From Pedobacter sp. (lineage in GTDB: Bacteria; Bacteroidota; Bacteroidia; Sphingobacteriales; Sphingobacteriaceae), in assembly GCA_014378705.1 (NCBI GenBank), contig JACMND010000031.1, forward strand, positions 1-64,000: a stretch of 64,000 nucleotides of DNA, written 5' to 3'. A program made the position numbers and the translations under genes. This document shows positions 15,609-24,211 of this stretch, piece after piece. The stretch's first letter is position 1. Each line of letters opens with the position of its first letter. A model generated the notes under the pieces. It saw nothing but the letters and a program-made list of their open reading frames with translations. It ran no database searches and was not told where the DNA came from.

Positions 15609-18068
15609 ATGAACCACATGTTATACCCGGTTAACGAAATTACTGAAACTATCGGGGGTAAATCATTAATTGAAAATCCGGATGCCCTGATTCGAACCAT
15701 TCTAACCGATAGCCGTAAATTAATGGATGTGGATCAGGGTCTGTTCTTCGCTCTGCCAGGCAGACGAGACGCACATACCTTTATGAGTGAAGCTTTCAAA
15801 GCTGGTGTTCGCAATTTTGTTATTTCTAATCATAAACTTGACCGTACGGTCTTTAAATCAGCTAATTTTTACGTCGTTGAAGACACGTTAAAAGCTTTAC
15901 AGGATTTAGTTGCGCACCACCGTTTGAAGTTTTCATACCCTGTAATTGGCATTACAGGAAGTAACGGTAAAACCATTGTTAAAGAATGGTTATATCAGTT
16001 ATTGGCTCCGGAAAGCAATATTGTTAGAAGTCCCAAAAGTTTCAATTCACAAATAGGTGTCCCGCTTTCTGTTTGGGAAATGAACGAAGAGAATGACCTG
16101 GGAATATTTGAGGCGGGTGTTTCTAAAACAGGTGAAATGGAAAACCTTGCCCAAGTTATCCGTCCAACTATCGGAATTTTAACAAATATCGGGGAAGCTC
16201 ATAACGATGGCTTTGAAAATATAAACGAGAAAATAGAAGAAAAATTAAAGTTATTTGAAGGTGTGGATACCTTTATATATTCACCCAAATATTTGGAAGG
16301 TTATGAAGGTGAACTGCCCGGTAAAAACCACTTCTCATGGGGGTACCGGGATACGGGCGACCTGGAGGTTTTTGACGATGAATTACTGGAAGATAAATTT
16401 CAGTTTTTGCGTGCCCGGTACAAGGGAAACGAAATACAGGCCGTTATCCCGTTTACAGATTTTGCTTCCGTAGAAAACGGTATAATTTGCTGGGCCACGA
16501 TGCTTGCTTTGGGTTATGAGCCTGAAGAACTGGATAAACGGCTCGAAAAGTTATTACCTGTAAATATGCGTCTGGAGTTAAAAACCGGAACGAATAACTG
16601 TTCCATTATTGATGATTCGTACAGTCTTGACCTTTCTTCGCTGGCCATTGCGCTTGATTTTTTAAAGCAGCAAAATCAGCATTTACGCCGAACGTTGGTT
16701 TTGTCTGATATTCCCGGAACCAAAAGTGATAGAACAGAAGTTTATGAAAAAGTTTCCAGGCTGCTTGAAAATAAAAATGTAAACCGTTTAATAGGTGTAG
16801 GTACTCAGATCAGTAAATATAAATTTCCTGTTGAAACCATATTCTATGAAACTACGGATGCGCTGCTACAAAATATTCAATCTCTTAAACTTTTTAATGA
16901 AACCATTTTATTAAAAGGTGGCCGCACGTTCGAATTTGAGCGCATTAGCAAAATATTAACTCAAAAAGTACATGAAACAGTACTTGAAATTAATTTAACG
17001 GCAATTGAACACAACTTAAATTATTACAAATCTAATCTCAATCAGGGTATTAAATTAATGGCAATTGTTAAAGCGTTTTCCTATGGTAGCGGAAGTTTTG
17101 AGATAGCCAATCTGCTTGAGTTTAATAAAGTAGATTATTTAGCTGTGGCTTACGCGGATGAAGGTGTCTCTTTAAGGCAAGCCGGCACTACGCTGCCCAT
17201 TATGGTTATGAGCCCGGATGTATTGGCTTTTGATTCCATTATAAACAACAAACTGGAACCGGAAATTTTTAGTTTTCGAATTTTTGATGAGTTTACGGAT
17301 GTATTAAACCGTAAAAACCTGGAGCATTATCCCATTCACCTCAAACTGGATACCGGTATGCATCGCCTTGGTTTTATGGAATCAGAAATCGATAAACTCC
17401 TGACGCTTTTAAAAGATAATAAGACAGTTAAAGTTCAAAGTATATTTTCGCATTTGGTAGCAAGCGATGAGCCTGAGCATGAAGAGTTTACAAAACAGCA
17501 GATTGATCAGTTTGATAGGATATCCAAAAGCATTTCGGAAATATTGGGTTATTCTGTAATCCGGCATTTATCCAATACATCCGGCATCAGCCGCCATCCC
17601 GATGCTCAGTTTGATATGGTAAGGTTGGGAATAGGCCTTTACGGTATTGACAATGCCTATCGGGAAAGGTCCCCTTTACAAACTGTAACCGCCCTAAAAA
17701 CCAGTATTTCGCAAATTAAAGTCATACCACCGGGCGATACAGTTGGCTACTCTCGAACGGGAAAATTACCCCAAGGTGGAACTATAGCCACTGTTAAGGT
17801 TGGGTATGCTGATGGTTACAGCCGGGCTTTGGGAAATGGGGTTGGTAAAATGCTGATCGGCGGAAAGGAAGTTTCCACTATCGGAAAAATTTGTATGGAT
17901 ATGTGTATGCTTGATATTACCGGATTAGAAATTAATGAAGGCGAGGAAGTTATTGTTTTTAACGATCAAATCCGCGTTGAAGATATCGCCCGATCAATTG
18001 GTACAATTCCTTATGAAATCCTTACCGGTATTTCTCAAAGAGTAAAAAGGGTTTACTATTATGAATGA
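15609..18068 (+). CDS. Bifunctional MurF ligase / alanine racemase
   Basis: The 819-residue protein is a fusion of two peptidoglycan enzymes. The first half (about 1-450) is MurF-like, with the Mur-ligase P-loop GITGSNGKT at about residues 113-121; MurF adds D-Ala-D-Ala to the UDP-MurNAc-tripeptide. The second half (about 455-819) is a PLP-dependent alanine racemase: the PLP lysine is K488 in AIVKAFSYG, and the catalytic tyrosine is Y714 in VGYSRTG, with IGKICMDMCMLDI after it. This fusion is standard in Bacteroidota and couples D-alanine supply to its use. It is cytoplasmic. ddl and an Mpl-like ligase elsewhere in the window belong to the same pathway. Confidence 0.95.
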   Translation: MNHMLYPVNEITETIGGKSLIENPDALIRTILTDSRKLMDVDQGLFFALPGRRDAHTFMSEAFKAGVRNFVISNHKLDRTVFKSANFYVVEDTLKALQDLVAHHRLKFSYPVIGITGSNGKTIVKEWLYQLLAPESNIVRSPKSFNSQIGVPLSVWEMNEENDLGIFEAGVSKTGEMENLAQVIRPTIGILTNIGEAHNDGFENINEKIEEKLKLFEGVDTFIYSPKYLEGYEGELPGKNHFSWGYRDTGDLEVFDDELLEDKFQFLRARYKGNEIQAVIPFTDFASVENGIICWATMLALGYEPEELDKRLEKLLPVNMRLELKTGTNNCSIIDDSYSLDLSSLAIALDFLKQQNQHLRRTLVLSDIPGTKSDRTEVYEKVSRLLENKNVNRLIGVGTQISKYKFPVETIFYETTDALLQNIQSLKLFNETILLKGGRTFEFERISKILTQKVHETVLEINLTAIEHNLNYYKSNLNQGIKLMAIVKAFSYGSGSFEIANLLEFNKVDYLAVAYADEGVSLRQAGTTLPIMVMSPDVLAFDSIINNKLEPEIFSFRIFDEFTDVLNRKNLEHYPIHLKLDTGMHRLGFMESEIDKLLTLLKDNKTVKVQSIFSHLVASDEPEHEEFTKQQIDQFDRISKSISEILGYSVIRHLSNTSGISRHPDAQFDMVRLGIGLYGIDNAYRERSPLQTVTALKTSISQIKVIPPGDTVGYSRTGKLPQGGTIATVKVGYADGYSRALGNGVGKMLIGGKEVSTIGKICMDMCMLDITGLEINEGEEVIVFNDQIRVEDIARSIGTIPYEILTGISQRVKRVYYYE

Positions 18069-18135
18069 TCAGGCGTTAATTTTTAAATATAAATTATTTT
18101 GCATGGCTGCACATAACAATTGAAAACTAGATAAA

Positions 18136-18726
18136 ATGAATAAAATTTTCCGTGCCTTGCTGAATTACCTTATAAAAGGTGCGCTTGTTATCCTGCCAAT
18201 GGGCGCCGCTATTTTTTTTATTTACTGGATCGTTTCAAAAATTGATTTCGCTTTAAATTTAAGTGATGTAATTTGGGTTGATCAATCCGGAAACCCAATT
18301 TACATACCTGGTTTGGGGATTTTGTCTGTGTTGCTGATCCTATTGATAGCCGGTATAGTGGTTACCAATTTTGTTACCGAACCGATCTATAACTGGTTTA
18401 GCCGATGGCTTAACCGTCTTCCGATTTTTAATTTTATATATCATTCTGTTAAAGACCTGGCCGAAGCTTTTGTTGGGGATGAAAAAAAGTTTAATGAACC
18501 GGTTATCGTTGAGGTGAACGACTTTGGTTTAAAAAAAATTGGGTTTTTAACTCAGAAAGATCTTAAAAAAATCGGTTTACCCGGCGAAGTGGCGGTATAC
18601 TTCCCGTTTTCTTATTCTTTTGCGGGGCAACTTTGCATTATTGATGTAACCAAAGTAAAGCCATTAAAAATGTCTGCAAGCGAAGCCATGAAGTTTGTGG
18701 TCTCCGGAGGTATCAGCCATATTTAG
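18136..18726 (+). CDS. DUF502 family membrane protein
   Basis: The 196-residue protein has two transmembrane segments (about 10-33 and 57-77), followed by the DUF502 pattern: the PIYNWFSRWLNRLPIFNFIY region, then SVKDLAEAFVGDEKKF and a C-terminal soluble part with PGEVAVYFPFSYSFAGQLCII. The family is widespread and uncharacterised. It follows murF-alr by 67 bases on the same strand and could be cotranscribed. Function is unknown. Confidence 0.88.
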   Translation: MNKIFRALLNYLIKGALVILPMGAAIFFIYWIVSKIDFALNLSDVIWVDQSGNPIYIPGLGILSVLLILLIAGIVVTNFVTEPIYNWFSRWLNRLPIFNFIYHSVKDLAEAFVGDEKKFNEPVIVEVNDFGLKKIGFLTQKDLKKIGLPGEVAVYFPFSYSFAGQLCIIDVTKVKPLKMSASEAMKFVVSGGISHI

Positions 18727-18756
18727 ATCTCCATTCCACCCCGGATTACAAAGTAC

Positions 18757-18966
18757 ATAAACCCGATGGTATCGGCAGCCCCCGGGTTTTTACCGGGGCT
18801 ATAGTGAATAGCGGGACTAACTTTAATCTGACACTTAGCCCTGCTTTGCTAAAATAATCTTAAGGATTTGTAAAGCAATTTCTGTGCTTCTCGGGTTTTA
18901 TATTCCCGCTATCCGTGCAAGCCTCCCGGTAAAAACCGGGATGACTTTTACTTCTATCGGGTTTAT
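18757..18966. repeat. Nested inverted-repeat intergenic element (full copy)
   Basis: Arms mirror each other around a centre near 18862. ATAAACCCGAT at 18757 pairs with ATCGGGTTTAT ending at 18966. A CCCGGGTTTTTACCGGGG block near 18780 mirrors the CCCGGTAAAAACCGGG block at 18925-18940. ATAGCGGGA near 18808 pairs with TCCCGCTAT at 18904-18912. Each block also forms a local hairpin. The element fills the gap between two convergent genes, so it may act as a bidirectional terminator. A half-copy lies at 37636. Confidence 0.7.
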
Positions 18967-19025
18967 TTTAGTCAGCTCCGCCTTTCATGGATAAAAAAGT
19001 AATAGCCTACTAGGGGTTAAACTTT

Positions 19026-21083
19026 TTAAATGCTCTTACTTTTACCGATGGCTATGCGATATAAAGCCAATCCCATTATCACAAAGAAGATAAAACCTAA
19101 AATTTGGTAACCGCCGGTTCCGAGCATCCCGGTTAAGGGTTCTTCCAGGTTCATTCTTTCAACCGGGTTAGCGGTAGTCGGAAAAGCTTTTAGAAATGCA
19201 TAAATAACACCCATTAAAGCACCACCGGCTACTAAACCTGTCGCGAACAGGCTTCCTCTTCCCAATTCATCATCTTCTGAAACTAGTTTTTTACGTTTAG
19301 CTCTTAAATCCACAAGCCCTTTTATAGCACCTCCTGCAAAAATCGGCAGTGTTGTAGAAAGTGGTAAATAAGCACCTACAGCAAATGAAAGGGATTTAAC
19401 ACCGCACAATTCCATGGTTATGGATAGAAATACACCAACCAGCACAAACTGCCAGTCGAGGTTAAAGGATAACAAGCCTTTAATTAGCGTAGCCATTAAA
19501 GTGCCTTGCGGAGCGGGGTAAAGATCGGTACCTATTGCATGTTGTATTCCCTGGGCAAGCATTTCAGGTGTCGGGCGGTCTAAAATTGATAATGTAACAC
19601 CAATAATTACTGCTGATACAATCGCACCTATAAACAGTGCAATTTGCTGATATTTGGGAGTCGCACCTACAATATAACCAGTTTTTAAATCCTGAGAAGT
19701 TGCGCCGGCATTCGCGGCAGCGATACAGATCATACTTCCAACTACTAAAGCCATTGGTTCATAAAGTTCACCAGTCCAACCCACGCTTATAAAAATCAAA
19801 CAGGTTCCCATCAAAGTAGCGATTGTCATCCCGGAAATAGGATTCGATGAAGAACCGATCAAACCAACAATTCTACTTGAGACAGTTACAAAGAAAAAAC
19901 CGAAGACAATAACAAGGACACCGATCAGTAATTTGTTTAAAATTGAATCGCCGGGCACCTGAGGGAGGATTACCATGAGCACCACCAGCGCAACACTTCC
20001 AAAAATGACGGTTTTGAATGAAAGATCATCGTCTGTCCGCTTTACCGCTAATTTCTGGTCTTTTGTCTTGTTAATAGAAGCGAGGCTTGATTTAAAAGAT
20101 GAAACTATGGTTGGGATGGTTTTAATAAGGGTAATAAAACCGCCAGCCGCCACAGCACCTGCGCCAATCTGCCGGATGTAAGCCCTGTAAATAGCCGCTG
20201 CAGTATCTGTAAAAGATTTTGTTGCGGGATCCCAGCCGCCTGGGCCGCCCGGGGTGAGAACATCCTTAAGATAACCCAGCTTAACTAACTGTAAAGCAAT
20301 GGTTTCACCCGGAACTAAAGAAGCCAATAGAGGGATTAATCCCAGCCATGCAAGCACACCGCCCGCTACCAACACTCCCGCTATTTTCGGACCAATGATG
20401 TAACCTACACCCATATATTCTGGTGTAATTTCGCCGTTTACAGTAGCTGAGGGGAAATATTTATTGGTTTGTGAAGTAACCCAGGCCGGGGTTTCGGCAA
20501 TTATATGAAAGATTTTTTGAAGTATCGCGTAAGCAAATGCAAAACCCAAACCATAGTAGGCGGTTTTGGCAAAATCGCCGCCTTTTTCTCCTGCGATTAA
20601 AACAGATGCACAAGCAGTTCCTTCGGGGTAAGGCAAAGCACCATGTTCATCAACAATTAACGATTTCCGTAAAGGGATCATCATTAATGTTCCCAGAATC
20701 CCACCTAAAGCAGCCAGAAAAAAGATAGGCCAGTAAGAAAAAAAACCTTCTCCACCACTTCCTGCAGAAAGAAAAATAAATCCCGGAAGGGTAAAAACCA
20801 CACCGGCGGCTATGGATTCGCCGGCCGAACCGGTGGTTTGAATAATGTTGTTTTCAAGGATGGTCGTTTTAAAAAACTTACGACCAACGGAAATGGCCAG
20901 AACGGCAATCGGTATAGAGGCCGAAACGGTCAGTCCGGCTTTGAGAGCAAGATAAACAGTGGCCGCCCCGAATATAACACCAAATACGGCTCCTAATAAA
21001 ATAGATTTAACGGTGAATTCAGCTACGCGGCTATTGGCGTCAATGTATGGTTTAAATTGTTTTTGAGTCTGAATGTCTTGCAT
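19026..21083 (-). CDS. OPT family oligopeptide transporter
   Basis: The 685-residue protein is largely hydrophobic with about 14-16 membrane segments. It has the OPT features: EFTVKSILLGAVFGVIFGAATVYLALKAGLT at the N-terminus (helix 1 region), a GSAGESIAAGVVFTLPG motif, PYPEGTACASVLIAGE, and GATSQDLKTGYIVGATP in the second half. OPT proteins import short peptides or metal chelates with protons across the inner membrane. The gene is alone on its strand here; the neighbouring gmhB is divergent, 109 bases away. Substrate cannot be predicted. Confidence 0.92.
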   Translation of the reverse strand: MQDIQTQKQFKPYIDANSRVAEFTVKSILLGAVFGVIFGAATVYLALKAGLTVSASIPIAVLAISVGRKFFKTTILENNIIQTTGSAGESIAAGVVFTLPGFIFLSAGSGGEGFFSYWPIFFLAALGGILGTLMMIPLRKSLIVDEHGALPYPEGTACASVLIAGEKGGDFAKTAYYGLGFAFAYAILQKIFHIIAETPAWVTSQTNKYFPSATVNGEITPEYMGVGYIIGPKIAGVLVAGGVLAWLGLIPLLASLVPGETIALQLVKLGYLKDVLTPGGPGGWDPATKSFTDTAAAIYRAYIRQIGAGAVAAGGFITLIKTIPTIVSSFKSSLASINKTKDQKLAVKRTDDDLSFKTVIFGSVALVVLMVILPQVPGDSILNKLLIGVLVIVFGFFFVTVSSRIVGLIGSSSNPISGMTIATLMGTCLIFISVGWTGELYEPMALVVGSMICIAAANAGATSQDLKTGYIVGATPKYQQIALFIGAIVSAVIIGVTLSILDRPTPEMLAQGIQHAIGTDLYPAPQGTLMATLIKGLLSFNLDWQFVLVGVFLSITMELCGVKSLSFAVGAYLPLSTTLPIFAGGAIKGLVDLRAKRKKLVSEDDELGRGSLFATGLVAGGALMGVIYAFLKAFPTTANPVERMNLEEPLTGMLGTGGYQILGFIFFVIMGLALYRIAIGKSKSI

Positions 21084-21192
21084 TTTTGTGGGTTTGATTT
21101 TGTGTTTGGTCGTTGATTTAAAGATAGTTTTTTTGCGGACATTCTTACCAGCAGCAAAAACTACGAATGAAGCGTACCTTTATTGCTTAATT

Positions 21193-21684
21193 ATGGAAAA
21201 ACAAAAAGTAGTATTTCTTGATCGGGATGGGGTTTTAAATAAAGAGATGGGCGATTACGTTTGTCGATTAGAGGATTTTATAATTTTAGAACATAATTTT
21301 GAGCCATTAAAGAAATTGCAGGAGCGTGGTTTTTTGTTGATCGTGATCACCAACCAGGGAGGCTTAGCCAAGGGCTGGTACTCAGAAAAAACTTTAGGGA
21401 AAATGAATAAGGCTTTGAAAGATACCTATGCTGAACAAGGAATTGAACTAATTGAAGTTTACTACTGCAATCATCATCCGGAATATAATGGGAAATGTTT
21501 ATGCCGAAAGCCGGGATCAATGATGCTGGAAAAAGCAATTGGACGTTTTAATATTGATGCGTCTAAGTCCTATTTTATTGGCGACAGGGAACGTGATGTG
21601 CTAGCCGGAGAAGCCGCAGGAGTTAAGGGAATATTAATAGAAAGCGATCAGCCAATTTCGGACGTGATGGAACAAATTACATAA
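21193..21684 (+). CDS. gmhB: HAD-IIIA phosphatase, GmhB-like
   Basis: The start is set at 21193 (MEKQKVVFLDRDGVLN); an upstream in-frame ATG at 21073 would overlap the OPT gene. The 163-residue protein has HAD motif I FLDRDGVLN, motif II VITNQGG, a zinc-type cysteine/histidine cluster (CNHHPEYNGKCLCRKP) and motif IV FIGDRERDVLAG. This matches D-glycero-beta-D-manno-heptose-1,7-bisphosphate 7-phosphatase, which acts in heptose synthesis for lipopolysaccharide, although a histidinol-phosphatase-like activity is possible. No other heptose gene is beside it. Family assignment is strong, substrate less so. Confidence 0.85.
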   Translation: MEKQKVVFLDRDGVLNKEMGDYVCRLEDFIILEHNFEPLKKLQERGFLLIVITNQGGLAKGWYSEKTLGKMNKALKDTYAEQGIELIEVYYCNHHPEYNGKCLCRKPGSMMLEKAIGRFNIDASKSYFIGDRERDVLAGEAAGVKGILIESDQPISDVMEQIT

Positions 21685-21705
21685 ATAAGCTTTGCAGCTG
21701 AGAAA

Positions 21706-22683
21706 TTAACTAAGGGATTTCTTCCTTAAAACATCCTCAATAATCTTATTTGCGTGTTCCCGTGAATTTTCAATAAACCACAAATGAGTTTCCATACCGC
21801 CACAAATCACACCGGCTAGATAGATGCCTTTCTGGTTCGTTTCCATTGTTTCCGCATTGTACTCAGGCTGCTTTTTTGTATCCTCAGAAAGCTTGATGCC
21901 CAGTTTATCAAGAAATCCAAAATCAGGCTGGTAGCCGGTCAAGGCTAAAACATAATTGTTCGGGATAATTTGAATACCTTCCGGTGTTTGCAATTCAACT
22001 TCATCCTGCCTGATTGCAACAAGATTTGAATTAAAAAAAACTTTGATACTACCCTCTTTAATCCGGTTCACGATATCAGGCCTTACCCAATATTTAACAC
22101 GCTCACCTATTTCCGGAGATCGTACAACCATGGTTACCTCAGCTCCTTTGCGGTAAGTTTCTAATGCGGCGTCAACCGATGAATTGCTGGCCCCAACTAC
22201 TACCACCTTTTGCATCGCGTAAAAATGAGGGTCGCCATAGTAATGCCGTACTTTTTGTAATTCTTCTCCAGGAATATCCAGGTAACTGGGTATATCATAA
22301 AAACCAGTAGATATGATGATGTTTTTAGCCTGGTAATTTGATTTTGAGGTCTTTACGCTATAGTTGCCATCTTTTTTTACGTTCGACTCTACCTTCTCAA
22401 AAAGATTGATATTCAAATTAAATTTTAAGGCTACCCGTCGGTAATATTCCAATGCTTCGGCCCGTGTTGGTTTTATATTGTTAGATACAAACGGAATATT
22501 ACCGATTTCCAGTTTATCAGAGGTAGAAAAAAAGGTCATGTTTACCGGATAATTATACAGAGAATTCACAAGGCAGCCTTTTTCAACGATAATGTAAGAA
22601 AGGCCATTTTTTTGAGCCTCTATTCCGCAAGCCATTCCAATCGGTCCGGCACCAATAATTAAAACGTCAAGAATTTCAGTCAT
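21706..22683 (-). CDS. ypdA: YpdA-type bacillithiol-disulfide reductase-like flavoprotein
   Basis: The 325-residue protein has an FAD-binding GAGPIGMACGIEA motif at the N-terminus and an NAD(P)-binding VVVGASNSSVDAALE motif in the middle. It lacks the redox CxxC of thioredoxin reductase. PVNMTFFSTSDKLEIGNIPF and LALTGYQPDFGFL are typical of the YpdA/Bdr family, proposed to reduce bacillithiol disulfide. It ends 21 bases from the convergent gmhB. Whether this organism makes bacillithiol is not shown in the window. Confidence 0.85.
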   Translation of the reverse strand: MTEILDVLIIGAGPIGMACGIEAQKNGLSYIIVEKGCLVNSLYNYPVNMTFFSTSDKLEIGNIPFVSNNIKPTRAEALEYYRRVALKFNLNINLFEKVESNVKKDGNYSVKTSKSNYQAKNIIISTGFYDIPSYLDIPGEELQKVRHYYGDPHFYAMQKVVVVGASNSSVDAALETYRKGAEVTMVVRSPEIGERVKYWVRPDIVNRIKEGSIKVFFNSNLVAIRQDEVELQTPEGIQIIPNNYVLALTGYQPDFGFLDKLGIKLSEDTKKQPEYNAETMETNQKGIYLAGVICGGMETHLWFIENSREHANKIIEDVLRKKSLS

Positions 22684-22967
22684 AAAAATTTACAATTTAA
22701 CATTGATTGACAGAGATCAGAATTTTTAAAATAAGCTTCAACCAGTGCTATGTTAATCCTTTTCAGGATTCGGTCACTATTTCTAATTAATCGTTTGGTT
22801 TATGCTTCCAAACACACTGTTCACAGCATCTTTCCGCGTTACTTTACTCCTTCAGAAAGCCAAAAAGAATGCCAGTTACATTGTTGACGCACCCAAATTC
22901 TTAAAAATTTGTAAGGAACTTAAAAAAATGGCAATCAATAAATAATCAGTTATAAATCAAAAAAAAT
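22684..22967. other. Intergenic stretch without recognisable gene
   Basis: Between the ypdA start and the fsa terminator I see no open frame with family features, no tRNA and no clear promoter box. The sequence has ordinary AT-rich intergenic composition. Confidence 0.5.
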
Positions 22968-22989
22968 AAAGGCCTATTAATTCAGGCCC
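22968..22989 (-). terminator. Terminator after fsa
   Basis: On the minus strand, AAGGGCCT and AGGCCTTT form a stem of about 6 bp around an 8-base loop, followed by ATTTTTTTT. It lies 28 bases past the fsa stop. Confidence 0.75.
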
Positions 22990-23016
22990 TTATCTTAGTT
23001 TATAAAAGTTATTTAT

Positions 23017-23676
23017 TTATTGTCCGGCAGCCTTTGCATGATCTGCAAGAAACTGTTGTAATCCGCTGTCTGTTAATGGGTGTTTTAACAACGCTAATAT
23101 AGCTGATAAAGGGCCCGTCATCACATCGGCACCCAATTTTGCACAATCAATAATGTGCATCGGGTGGCGAACGGAGGCAGCCAATATCTGAGTTTGAAAC
23201 CCGTAGTTATCGTAAATTAACCGAATATCAGAAATTAGTCCGAGTCCATCAGTAGAAATATCATCCAACCGACCGATAAAAGGCGAAACATAGGTGGCTC
23301 CGGCTTTGGCGGCCAGTAACGCCTGACCAGCAGAGAAAACCAGCGTGCAATTGGTTTTAATCCCTTTCGAAGAGAAGTATTTAATGGCCCGAATTCCTTC
23401 TTTGATCATTGGCACTTTAACCACGATTTTAGGATTTAAAGCCGCTAAAATTTCACCTTCTTTAATAATTGTAGCATAGTCAATAGCAATTACCTCGGCA
23501 CTTACATCGCCCTCCACAATATCACAAATTGCTTTGTAATGGTTAATGATGTTATCATGGCCGGTAATTCCTTCTTTGGCCATTAGCGATGGGTTTGTTG
23601 TTACGCCGTCTAAAACACCTAAATCCTGTGCTTCTCTAATCTGCACAAGGTTTGCGGTATCGATAAAAAACTTCAT
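23017..23676 (-). CDS. fsa: Transaldolase-like fructose-6-phosphate aldolase
   Basis: The 219-residue protein begins [10 protein letters not shown], followed by [14 protein letters not shown], the signature of the small transaldolase/FSA (MipB/TalC) family. The Schiff-base lysine is K87 in KIVVKVPM. Other matches are [31 protein letters not shown] and the C-terminal [18 protein letters not shown]. It acts in the cytoplasm, either as transaldolase in the pentose phosphate pathway or as fructose-6-phosphate aldolase; the two cannot be told apart by motifs alone. A terminator follows the gene. Confidence 0.92.
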   Translation of the reverse strand: MKFFIDTANLVQIREAQDLGVLDGVTTNPSLMAKEGITGHDNIINHYKAICDIVEGDVSAEVIAIDYATIIKEGEILAALNPKIVVKVPMIKEGIRAIKYFSSKGIKTNCTLVFSAGQALLAAKAGATYVSPFIGRLDDISTDGLGLISDIRLIYDNYGFQTQILAASVRHPMHIIDCAKLGADVMTGPLSAILALLKHPLTDSGLQQFLADHAKAAGQ

Positions 23677-23800
23677 AGTATTAAGTTAAAAATGAAATAG
23701 GATTTTTTGGTTTTCTTACTGAAAGATAGATTCTTGTTTTTACGAATATTATATCTTGCTGACGAGCTATTCCTGATCAGCTGATTACTTTAAAAAAAAA

Positions 23801-23899
23801 TGGGCAAGCCCCTTTTATCGCACCGCTCAACCTCTTACCCTTGCTGCGTTCCCACCCTGGGGGAATTCAAAGGGAGCTGGTCGTAAAAGACTTACCCGC
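23801..23899 (-). ncRNA. ffs: Signal recognition particle RNA, small bacterial type (4.5S)
   Basis: On the minus strand the ends pair (GGGTAAG with CTTGCCC), and the middle carries the domain IV core: CAGG, then GTG-GGAA-CGC tetraloop stem, then AGCA. This is the symmetric-loop and GGAA structure bound by Ffh. The length is about 99 bases. A run of nine T follows the 3' end, forming the terminator, and a TACTTTTG box lies just upstream. Confidence 0.93.
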
Positions 23900-23901
23900 C
23901 A

Positions 23902-23909
23902 CAAAAGTA
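23902..23909 (-). promoter_or_regulatory. -7 promoter box for SRP RNA
   Basis: On the minus strand this reads TACTTTTG, matching TAnnTTTG, four bases before the GGG that opens the SRP RNA. The same TACTTTTG at the same spacing precedes tRNA-Ser. Confidence 0.6.
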
Positions 23910-24032
23910 ACAATTTTTGAATCACAGGATTATTAAAATCTATTTTCAAATAATATGTTTCGTTATTTAAGATACATATCTGAATATCAGGACAAATAAT
24001 TTTCATAATCTAAGTGTAATTTATACACCTTG

Positions 24033-24058
24033 AAATAGCAATAAGCCTGCTATTTTTT
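24033..24058 (+). terminator. Terminator-like hairpin in the gltB upstream region
   Basis: AAATAGCA (24033-24040) pairs with TGCTATTT (24048-24055) around a 7-base loop, with a further run of T to 24059. It is oriented for plus-strand transcripts, yet no plus-strand gene precedes it nearby. It may be a leader attenuator of gltBD or the end of an unseen small RNA. Confidence 0.5.
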
Positions 24059-24087
24059 TAGATTTATACCAAATTATTCTGCTAATA

Positions 24088-24120
24088 TTATCAAATTGTC
24101 AAAAATTCTCAATTTGATAA
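24088..24120. promoter_or_regulatory. Perfect 11-bp dyad upstream of gltB
   Basis: TTATCAAATTG (24088-24098) and CAATTTGATAA (24110-24120) are exact inverted copies with an 11-base spacer, 91 bases before the gltB start. Arm centres are 22 bases apart, about two helical turns, which suits a dimeric DNA-binding protein. It may instead fold as RNA. Confidence 0.6.
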
Positions 24121-24211
24121 GAAGAAAAATGAACGATTGACAATTATTTTTATTGATTAAGCAAAAGCTTTTGAATTTCTTATTTTAGAGGTTCCAAATT
24201 AACCAAATGAT

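Noticed and set aside
21073..21192. Upstream extension of gmhB
   Set aside because: It overlaps the divergent OPT gene start and has no family likeness; MEKQKVVFLDRDG at 21193 is the standard start.
24001..24211. Known riboswitch in the gltB leader
   Set aside because: I could not match the sequence to a glutamine or other riboswitch core; only a dyad and a hairpin are supported.
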